Below are positions 1 through 14,630 of a stretch of DNA of 14,630 bases, one piece after another; positions within the stretch are counted from its first letter, which is position 1, and each line of letters starts with the position of its first letter. The stretch lies in assembly GCA_025055055.1 (NCBI GenBank), contig JANWYX010000459.1, positions 1-14,630 on the forward strand, given 5' to 3'. The DNA comes from Caldilinea sp. (GTDB lineage: Bacteria; Chloroflexota; Anaerolineae; Caldilineales; Caldilineaceae). The notes beneath the pieces were generated by a model. That model did no database searches. It was not told where the DNA came from and was given only the letters and a program-made list of their open reading frames with translations. The position numbers and the translations under genes were made by a program.

Positions 1-1663
<1,663 letters not shown>

Positions 1664-1705
1664 AAAAATGATTGCCTCTCCGTTTGGTTTATCTGTCCCC
1701 CTCAT

Positions 1706-1725
1706 GTCACACCGCAAGGCGTGAC
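1706..1725 (-). repeat. Short palindrome between the GT39 and ACP genes
   Basis: On the + strand, GTCACACC (1706-1713), a GCAA loop and GGCGTGAC (1718-1725) form a hairpin with 7 of 8 arm bases paired as Watson-Crick. No T-run follows on either strand, so it is a poor Rho-independent terminator. It sits in the 85-nt gap between the GT39 stop and the ACP start, about 40 nt before the ACP ATG. It could be a copy of a small dispersed palindromic repeat or an mRNA-stabilising processing stem. A similar CACGCC...GGCGTG structure lies at 13681-13705. Confidence 0.45.
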
Positions 1726-1748
1726 CTACGCAAACGTCGTGCAGCTTG

Positions 1749-3329
1749 TCATGGGCTGCGGCGCCGATACAGCTCAAATTGCCCCAATGTCTCGACGCGT
1801 TCATAACCGGCTTGCTGCAGCCGCTCCGGCGGATAGACATTCACCCAGCGGCTGAACTCGCCGATGAGCACAAAGTCCGGTGCCAGTTCGGTGAAATCAT
1901 ACAGCTCGGCGACGGGCGTCTCGTTCAGCCACACCTGACGTACCGCGCGGTTGAGTAACAACTGTGGCGGATAATGGTAGCGGTGGTCGGTCAAAAAGCC
2001 CATCTGCGGCTCCCAAGTCTCGACCAATGCGTCGAGTGGAACCGTCCGGTTCATCACTGCCGCCATCTGCATCGAATCATCGGGCGGCGCAGAGGCGATC
2101 GTCCAAGTCAACCGTGCCGCCGACGCCGAAATCATGGCGGCCAACCAGAATAACGCTGTCAGCCCGCCGTAGCCGACCACACGCTGCCCACGCTGCGCAG
2201 CGCGCCACAAGTGCATGGGGCTGAAATTCAAAGTTAGATCTCGGAACATCCACGCCACGAAGAAGGCGGAGAAAGCCAAACCCACAAATGCATAGCGCAG
2301 CCAACTCACCGACGCAACCACATACCAGCTCAGGTTGATAAGCGTAAGCAGATAGAGGATCGCCAGTTGCTGGCGCCGCTCCTGGGACAGATTGGCCTTG
2401 CCCGGTGCGCGCAGCAGCGCATAGCTCGCGTAGAGCAAGGCAGGGAAGAGCGTCCATAAGAAGCTTTTGGCGCTGAACAGCTCGCCGAGCGCGCGCATCA
2501 TCAGCGGCGGCGAGAAGACGGCAGCTGCGCCGGCGGTGACCTCGCGCAACATTGCCAGGTTTTCGCCGATCGTAGCCGGCCCCAGGTAAACCAGCGTGAA
2601 CAACTGCCATGCTCCAAAAATTAGAGCGGCGACGACGCCCGGAATCAAAAACAATCGCTGCGGCAGCTTGAAGTAGAACAGATTCAGCCCCCATGCGGCC
2701 AGCAAGGTTGCGCCCAATACCAGCAAGTATTGATACTTCGTGACGACGCTCAGCCCCAACAGCGCGCCGACCAACGTTAGCTCCCACAGGCGGCTGCGCT
2801 GCCAACGCGTGAACCATAGCAAAAAGCCGGCCGCCATGAAGGCAAGTCCCGGGACTTCGCCCAACACCTGGCGACCGTACTCGACCGTGCCGATGGCGGG
2901 CATCGTCAACAACAATGCAGTGGCGACCAACGCGCTACGCAGGCCAAGCAGCCAACGCGCCAGCAAAAACATCAACAGCGTCGCCGCCGCCAGATAGAGC
3001 GCCATCACCAGCCGCGCCTGCAGTAGGCCGATGCCGAAGAGCTGAAACGCAGCTGCGATCGGCAGCATCACGGTCGGCCCTACGCCGATGGTCGGTCCAA
3101 AGTGGCGAAGCCCCTCGCTGCTGTAATCGGCGTAGACACCCATTGTCACCAACGCCTTAGGCACGTGCAGGTGCGAGCCTTCGTCGAACCAGGTCTTGGG
3201 GTAATCGGTCAGGTTGTAGAAAAACAGAAAGAAGACGAACAGCGCAACGACGGCGACGACAAGTCGCTTCGTCCACATGTTGAGCCACTCGGCCTCCTGA
3301 CGAGGCTGCGACGTCGTTGAAGTCATCAT
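1749..3329 (-). CDS. GT39-like (ArnT/PMT-type) membrane glycosyltransferase
   Basis: A 526-residue integral membrane protein with about ten or more hydrophobic segments. A first transmembrane helix after a short cytoplasmic N-terminus is followed by WFDEG at 47-51. That is the acidic first-loop motif in which GT-C enzymes of the GT39/ArnT type carry their essential Asp/Glu. A hydrophilic C-terminal domain follows the last helix. Such enzymes use polyprenyl-phosphate-linked sugars as donors and work on the outer face of the membrane. The start at 3329 is chosen because AAAGGGG lies 6 nt upstream; the frame stays open for 20 more codons, but these look non-coding and overlap no RBS. It lies about 30 nt after the FAD oxidoreductase. 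A GT2 and an SMR protein in the same operon could make and flip its lipid-linked donor. The exact sugar and acceptor are unknown. Confidence 0.85.
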   Translation of the reverse strand: MMTSTTSQPRQEAEWLNMWTKRLVVAVVALFVFFLFFYNLTDYPKTWFDEGSHLHVPKALVTMGVYADYSSEGLRHFGPTIGVGPTVMLPIAAAFQLFGIGLLQARLVMALYLAAATLLMFLLARWLLGLRSALVATALLLTMPAIGTVEYGRQVLGEVPGLAFMAAGFLLWFTRWQRSRLWELTLVGALLGLSVVTKYQYLLVLGATLLAAWGLNLFYFKLPQRLFLIPGVVAALIFGAWQLFTLVYLGPATIGENLAMLREVTAGAAAVFSPPLMMRALGELFSAKSFLWTLFPALLYASYALLRAPGKANLSQERRQQLAILYLLTLINLSWYVVASVSWLRYAFVGLAFSAFFVAWMFRDLTLNFSPMHLWRAAQRGQRVVGYGGLTALFWLAAMISASAARLTWTIASAPPDDSMQMAAVMNRTVPLDALVETWEPQMGFLTDHRYHYPPQLLLNRAVRQVWLNETPVAELYDFTELAPDFVLIGEFSRWVNVYPPERLQQAGYERVETLGQFELYRRRSP

Positions 3330-3335
3330 AGCGAT

Positions 3336-3342
3336 CCCCTTT
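3336..3342 (-). promoter_or_regulatory. RBS fixing the GT39 start
   Basis: AAAGGGG on the minus strand lies 6 nt upstream of the first of two consecutive ATG codons (3329 and 3326). It supports initiation there rather than at the longer open frame reaching 3389. Confidence 0.6.
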
Positions 3343-3360
3343 GCACACTCGTCGGCAACC

Positions 3361-4701
<1,341 letters not shown>

Positions 4702-4856
4702 CGTTCCTCCCAGTATCTTGCTCTTTCAAAAGTGGCGTCTTCGACCCGTTGTGTGGTGCGGATTTGGTCCGACTTCATCGTGCAATACGCTCCCTCGCCC
4801 GAGGACGCTTTGCCCTATTGCAAATTGCGCAGGAAGGCGCATCGCAAGCTCGGAGA
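4702..4856. other. 155-nt intergenic gap, epimerase to FAD oxidoreductase
   Basis: This is the largest gap inside the long operon. I see no TATAAT-like -10 box, no terminator with a T-run and no RNA gene. There is a small CCTCG/CGAGG stem at 4793-4804. A 44-codon minus-strand ORF begins at ATG 4778 (reading MKSDQIRTTQRVEDATFERA) and runs into the oxidoreductase gene in another frame. The proximal end carries the oxidoreductase RBS. It may be a remnant of a lost gene or simply a leader. Confidence 0.4.
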
Positions 4857-5915
<1,059 letters not shown>

Positions 5916-5930
5916 CTTATGACCCACTAC

Positions 5931-6305
<375 letters not shown>

Positions 6306-6370
6306 GATCTGTCTTCTCCCGCTGAGCATCTCTGATGATGTCGTCTCCATGATTGTCCCCGATTTCCTCT

Positions 6371-7174
<804 letters not shown>

Positions 7175-7184
7175 AGCGTTCAAT

Positions 7185-7189
7185 CTCCT
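7185..7189 (-). promoter_or_regulatory. RBS favouring the GT2 start at 7174
   Basis: AGGAG (within AAAGGAGA) on the minus strand lies 10 nt before the GTG at 7174. It lies downstream of the alternative GTG at 7195, so it argues for the shorter product. Confidence 0.5.
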
Positions 7190-7194
7190 TTCCA

Positions 7195-8235
<1,041 letters not shown>

Positions 8236-8240
8236 GATTT

Positions 8241-8246
8241 CCTCCT
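8241..8246 (-). promoter_or_regulatory. Strong RBS of the dehydrogenase, touching the aminotransferase stop
   Basis: AGGAGG on the minus strand lies 5 nt before ATG 8235 and abuts the upstream TGA, forming TGAGGAGG. It settles the start and indicates tight translational linkage of aminotransferase and dehydrogenase. Confidence 0.75.
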
Positions 8247-9337
8247 CACGACAAAACAGGCTCTCGAACCGCCGCAATCACTGCGTCGGCCACTGTCTTC
8301 ATGTCATCTTCTGTCAATGCGGGATGCACCGGTAAGGAGAGCACACGCGCGCTCGCCGCTTCGGCCACCGGCAAAACATCGCTGTAGCCCCGTTCCCGAT
8401 ACACCTGCTGTCGGTGGATCGGAATGGGATAATAGATGCCGTAGCCGATCGCCTGCGCAGTCAGCGCTGCGATCACTCGCTCGCGCTGCTCGACCGCCAC
8501 CGTGTATTGATGAAAGACGTGCACGGCGCCCGGACGCACCTCGGGCGTTTTCACGCCGGAAACGCCGGCAAGCTGCGCCGTCAACAGGGCGGCGTTGCGC
8601 CTCCGCTGCTCGTTCCAGCCGTCCACCCGGGTTAATTGCACCAGCCCGATGGCGGCCTGCACGTCGGTCATGCGGAAGTTGTAGCCCAGCGTCTCGTGCA
8701 CGTAGCGCTGACGCATGCCATGCTCGCGGATCATGCGCATGCGCTCTGCCAGCACCGAGTCGTCGGTGGTGATCATGCCTCCTTCGCCCGTGGTCATGTT
8801 TTTGGTCGGATAGAAGGAATAGCAGGCCGTTCCCCAAGAGCCCACAGGCCGGCCGGCAAGCCGTGCGCCGTGCGCCTGGCAGGCGTCCTCGATGATCGCC
8901 AGGCCGTGACGTTCGGCGATCGCGGCGATGGCCTCCATATCGCAGGGTTGGCCAAACAGATGCACCGGAAGGATCGCCCGCGTACGCGGGGTGATCTGCG
9001 CTTCGACGGCAGTCGGATCGATCGTGTAGTATTCCGACTCGATGTCGGCGAAACGGGGCGTTGCGCCGACGTACAAAATGCAGTTGGCCGAAGCGATAAA
9101 ACTGAACGGCGTGGTGATCACCTCGTCACCGGAACCGACGCCATGCGCGAGCAGAGCCACGTGCAGTGCCGTGGTGCCGGAGCTGACGGCCACGGCGTTG
9201 CGCGCGCCGACCCAGGCGGCGAACCGCTCCTCGAACTCGCGCACGCAGCGCCCCTGCGCCAACTGGCCGGAGCCCAATACGTCCAGCACAGCGGCCTTCT
9301 CTTCTTCGCCGATCAACGGTTTTGCAATCGGGATCAT
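8246..9337 (-). CDS. DegT/DnrJ/EryC1 PLP-dependent sugar aminotransferase (WbpE/GnnB-like)
   Basis: A 363-residue fold-type I aminotransferase of normal length. Motifs include SGQLAQG near 23-29, SSGTTALHVAL near 52-62 (phosphate cup), EDACQAHGA near 150-158 (Asp for the PLP ring nitrogen), SFYPTKNMTTGEGG near 174-187 with Lys179 as the Schiff-base lysine, and YYPIPIHRQQVY near the C-terminus. Such enzymes transfer an amino group, usually from glutamate, to a keto sugar nucleotide. Placed between a 3-dehydrogenase and an N-acetyltransferase, it most probably aminates C3 of UDP-3-keto-GlcNAc(A). The start is the ATG at 9337, which overlaps the acetyltransferase stop as ATGA and has GAGG four nt upstream. 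The frame is open far upstream, but only as a shadow of the acetyltransferase gene. Confidence 0.93.
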   Translation of the reverse strand: MIPIAKPLIGEEEKAAVLDVLGSGQLAQGRCVREFEERFAAWVGARNAVAVSSGTTALHVALLAHGVGSGDEVITTPFSFIASANCILYVGATPRFADIESEYYTIDPTAVEAQITPRTRAILPVHLFGQPCDMEAIAAIAERHGLAIIEDACQAHGARLAGRPVGSWGTACYSFYPTKNMTTGEGGMITTDDSVLAERMRMIREHGMRQRYVHETLGYNFRMTDVQAAIGLVQLTRVDGWNEQRRRNAALLTAQLAGVSGVKTPEVRPGAVHVFHQYTVAVEQRERVIAALTAQAIGYGIYYPIPIHRQQVYRERGYSDVLPVAEAASARVLSLPVHPALTEDDMKTVADAVIAAVREPVLS

Positions 9338-9943
9338 CTTGCCTCTGTTGCCCTTTCCGCCCCCCCGATCTCGATCTCGCTTCGACAGCGGGGACAGCGC
9401 CCGCGACCACGGTCGTCGATCGCCAGCCGAGCGCCACATGCGCACACATAGCCGACCAACCGAGCCGGCGCACCCAGAACCAGACCATGCGCCGGCACAT
9501 CTTGCGTCACCACTGCACCGGCGCCCACCATCGCAAAGCGTCCGATCTCCACGCCCGCCACGAGGATGGCGCCTGCGCCGATCGATGCGCCGTAGCGCAC
9601 CACCGTCTGCCCCACCTCCCAATCGTCGGCGCCCTTTAGGGAGCCGTCCGGATTGATCGCGCGCGGATAGCGATCGTTGGTCAGGCACGCCTGCGGACCG
9701 ATAAAGACGCCATCTTCGATGACTGCGCCGTGGTAGATCAACGCGCTGTTCTGAATCTTGACGCGGTTTCCGATCTGCACGTCGAAGTCGATGTACACAT
9801 CTTTGCCGACGTTGCACTGCTCGCCCAGCACGGCCCCTTCGCGTACCTGCGCACAATTCCAGATGCGCGTGCCCTTGCCGATATGCGCTCGCGGCGAGAC
9901 GTCGGCGGTCGGATGCACGAAAAAGTCTGCTGCGGCTTGGGGC

Positions 9944-11677
<1,734 letters not shown>

Positions 11678-11702
11678 GCGCTGAATCCGCCTTTGCTACG
11701 CT

Positions 11703-11720
11703 TTTGTACGTTTATACAAA
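11703..11720. promoter_or_regulatory. Perfect inverted repeat in the operon leader, possible operator
   Basis: TTTGTA (11703-11708), a 6-nt spacer and TACAAA (11715-11720) form a perfect 6+6 dyad about 25 nt before the ligase ATG and roughly 40 nt downstream of the predicted transcription start. A dyad of this spacing suits a dimeric repressor, but a hairpin shielding the start region is equally possible. Confidence 0.35.
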
Positions 11721-11731
11721 CTTTCATCAAC

Positions 11732-11756
11732 GGTTCGCCCAACATCCCAACGAACC
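11732..11756 (-). promoter_or_regulatory. Hairpin at the start of the predicted operon transcript
   Basis: GGTTCG (11732-11737) and CGAACC (11751-11756) pair perfectly across a 13-nt loop containing two CCCAA units. It begins at or next to the predicted transcription start of the long operon. It could protect the 5' end of the message; no T-run makes it a terminator. Confidence 0.4.
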
Positions 11757-11763
11757 TGAAAAA

Positions 11764-11772
11764 ATTATAGCA
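11764..11772 (-). promoter_or_regulatory. Extended -10 promoter for the glycan operon
   Basis: On the minus strand TGCTATAAT is a consensus extended -10 (TG-N-TATAAT), followed by a run of T. The -35 position carries only a weak match (TTATCG at 17 nt), which extended -10 promoters tolerate. Transcription would start near 11757, leaving a leader of about 80 nt before the ligase ATG. It lies just after the upstream gene's terminator, the expected place for a new transcription unit. Confidence 0.6.
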
Positions 11773-11874
11773 TCCACACAACCGTCGATAACTTACAATG
11801 TGCTGACAGCCAGTGACGTTCCTCTCCTGAGAATATTCGACGAAGCTTGGAGGACGACATGAACTGAAGGCAAC

Positions 11875-11902
11875 AGAAAAGGGTGGCCGGGCGACCACCC
11901 TT
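11875..11902 (-). terminator. Rho-independent terminator of the radical SAM gene
   Basis: On the minus strand AAGGGTGG (11902-11895), an 8-nt loop and CCACCCTT (11886-11879) form a perfect 8-bp GC-rich stem running into TTTTCTGTT. It lies about 40 nt after the radical SAM stop. The + strand side has only TTCTCT, so it works mainly for minus-strand transcription. Confidence 0.85.
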
Positions 11903-11941
11903 CTCTCCACCTCTGCGCTGAGATGCGGGTGGGTAGGCCTG

Positions 11942-13651
<1,710 letters not shown>

Positions 13652-13659
13652 CCAGGTTT

Positions 13660-13664
13660 CCTCC
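13660..13664 (-). promoter_or_regulatory. RBS fixing the radical SAM start
   Basis: GGAGG on the minus strand is 8 nt before ATG 13651. It falls inside the five codons that the alternative ATG at 13666 would add, so the shorter start is preferred. Confidence 0.65.
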
Positions 13665-13680
13665 ATGAAGAATAAAACGA

Positions 13681-13705
13681 CACGCCGATCTTGCGGGAAG
13701 GCGTG
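13681..13705 (-). terminator. Possible weak terminator or leader hairpin before the radical SAM gene
   Basis: On the minus strand CACGCC and GGCGTG form a 6-bp stem with a 13-nt loop, followed by TCGTTTTATT. It lies about 108 nt after the GT2 stop and 30 nt before the radical SAM start. It could end GT2 transcription or be an attenuator-like leader. The long loop makes it weak. I see no clear promoter in 13667-13812. Confidence 0.35.
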
Positions 13706-13812
13706 ATGCTAAGCGGCGCCGATCACTGTGGAAATGCCGCAATTTTCAGAACAGCTCACGACGCTTCCAGGACGATGGCAGCTCACTCCACATCGATGCC
13801 GATACCAGGAAT

Positions 13813-14630
13813 TCAAAGCTGCGGCTGAAGGTGCTCGCTGCGCACCGACACGGGCGTCGCTGCAACGGGCGTCATCGTTTCTTTGCCGAGGAGATCGCTG
13901 GCGGCCAGATCCTCACGAATGCGCAGCGCCTCCAGCGTTTGCATCTGCAGCCAGGCGACAAGCAATTGCAGCCCCATCAGGGTAAAAACTGCGCTGCTCA
14001 AAAAATACAGCCAGAGCTGCATCAACGTCGCACCCATCAACGTCGCCGCCAGGCTGCCGACGGCGAAGCCGATGCCAATCGACAGCACGACCAAACCCAT
14101 CCAGCCGAAATGATGCTCCCACCGCACGTTGAAGAGCGGCTTACCCCACAGCCCTTGGCGCACCGGCGTCTTGTGAAACAGCGCAACGAAATAGTTGAAG
14201 CTGAACCCCAGTGCAATCAGCATCACGCCACCCACAGCGAGCACCAGCGCCGAGAAGAGGGCAAAGGCGCCCAGCGGGCTGACCGTTTGCACGCCTTGCA
14301 GGCGCACCCCGATCAACCCAAGACCGATCAACGCTGCAATCGCAAAGCTGACCATGCCGATCAGTCCGAAAGGCCGCGCCGGGTTGTAATTGAGAGCCGT
14401 CCAGACGATCGATTGTCCAAAGCGCATGCCATCGCGCACTACGCTCAGTTTGGAGCGGCCGATGCGTTCGCTGTAGGGAATCGGCACTTCGACCATTTTC
14501 AGGTTTTCATGCAGCGCGCGCGTGCTCATGACCGGCGTCAAGTTCAAACCGTCCGGCAACGGATAGAGCCGCGCAAGCATCGACTTCTTGAAGACGCGCA
14601 TCCCACTGGCGGAATCGGTGATGTTAGAGG
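13813..14630 (-). CDS. GT2-family membrane glycosyltransferase, C-terminal part (runs off right edge)
   Basis: The frame is open from the window edge to the TGA at 13813, giving 272 residues of the C-terminal part. The visible start, SNITDSASGMRVFKKSML, is the segment after the catalytic core of DPM/GtrB-like GT2 enzymes, and VEVPIPYSERIGRSKLSVVRD is the familiar basic motif just before the membrane region. Four hydrophobic segments follow, around residues 85-110, 117-150, 175-200 and 205-235, so it is membrane anchored. GT2 enzymes of this kind usually transfer a sugar to a polyprenyl phosphate; the VDDGS and DXD motifs would lie outside the window. No in-frame ATG inside the window is the true start: the residues before ATG 14601 clearly belong to the same protein. 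The next gene on the strand starts 161 nt later. Confidence 0.88.
   Translation of the reverse strand, partial: SNITDSASGMRVFKKSMLARLYPLPDGLNLTPVMSTRALHENLKMVEVPIPYSERIGRSKLSVVRDGMRFGQSIVWTALNYNPARPFGLIGMVSFAIAALIGLGLIGVRLQGVQTVSPLGAFALFSALVLAVGGVMLIALGFSFNYFVALFHKTPVRQGLWGKPLFNVRWEHHFGWMGLVVLSIGIGFAVGSLAATLMGATLMQLWLYFLSSAVFTLMGLQLLVAWLQMQTLEALRIREDLAASDLLGKETMTPVAATPVSVRSEHLQPQL

Larger units (their letters stand above)
11678..11941. other. 264-nt intergenic region between two minus-strand transcription units
   Basis: This region holds the terminator of the radical SAM gene, then a promoter and a leader with two inverted repeats for the long operon (listed separately). It is visibly more AT-rich than the genes. 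A minus-strand frame across 11608-11910 exists but has no family-like pattern and overlaps the ligase gene, so it is not called. Confidence 0.7.

Noticed and set aside
1664..1840. N-terminal extension of the ACP frame
   Set aside because: The extra 59 codons overlap the GT39 gene, look non-coding, and an RBS-supported ATG exists at 1663.
4793..4804. CCTCG/CGAGG palindrome as a terminator
   Set aside because: The stem is only 5 bp with a 2-nt loop and no T-run follows on either strand.
8636..9451. Plus-strand frame of 271 codons
   Set aside because: It is antisense to the aminotransferase and acetyltransferase, which both carry complete family motifs; the frame itself resembles no family.
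9338..9856. N-terminal extension of the aminotransferase frame
   Set aside because: It is out-of-frame translation of the acetyltransferase gene; the aminotransferase family start MIPIAKP is at 9337.

Overview
The window is a dense, almost wholly minus-strand block of bacterial DNA, fairly GC-rich. It looks like the middle of a surface-polysaccharide or glycoconjugate gene cluster. Every convincing gene is on the minus strand, so transcription runs from high to low coordinates. Gene style (a membrane spermidine-synthase-like protein, a GT39 glycosyltransferase, a Wzy_C protein with a TPR tail, a B12-binding radical SAM enzyme) would fit an environmental, possibly thermophilic bacterium such as a member of the Chloroflexota. 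That is an impression only; no rRNA, tRNA or other phylogenetic marker is present.

Layout in the direction of transcription. (a) 14630-13813: the C-terminal part of a membrane-anchored GT2 glycosyltransferase that runs off the right edge. (b) 13651-11942: a B12-binding radical SAM enzyme, followed by a good Rho-independent terminator (11902-11875). (c) 11941-11678: an intergenic region with an extended -10 promoter (TG-N-TATAAT) and two inverted repeats in the predicted leader. (d) 11677-1: ten closely packed genes, probably one long operon. In order they are an O-antigen ligase/polymerase with a TPR tail, a left-handed beta-helix N-acetyltransferase, a DegT/DnrJ aminotransferase, a Gfo/Idh dehydrogenase, a DPM1-like GT2, a 4-TM SMR-type protein, a WecB-like UDP-GlcNAc 2-epimerase, an FAD oxidoreductase, a GT39 glycosyltransferase and an acyl carrier protein. 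These are followed by an SDR reductase and a partial membrane spermidine-synthase-like protein. Many junctions are start/stop overlaps (GTGA, TGATG, ATGA) or gaps of about 10-30 nt.

How the genes may work together. Dehydrogenase, aminotransferase, N-acetyltransferase and 2-epimerase match the steps of the WbpB/WbpE/WbpD/WbpI route to UDP-2,3-diacetamido-2,3-dideoxy sugars (the gluco-to-manno route). No UDP-sugar 6-dehydrogenase (WbpA) is in the window, so the acid or non-acid form of the sugar cannot be decided. The GT2, the SMR protein and the GT39 enzyme resemble the ArnC / ArnE-F / ArnT logic: charge a polyprenyl phosphate with a sugar, flip it, and transfer it outside the cell. The Wzy_C protein would polymerise or ligate the glycan. 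The distal ACP-SDR-membrane protein trio is the least explained part of the operon.

No CRISPR array, insertion sequence, tRNA or rRNA was seen. The most interesting items are the diamino-sugar pathway combined with an ArnC/EF/ArnT-like export trio, the ACP-SDR-membrane cassette translationally coupled at the distal end, and an exact 14-bp tandem duplication across the stop codon at the SMR/epimerase junction.
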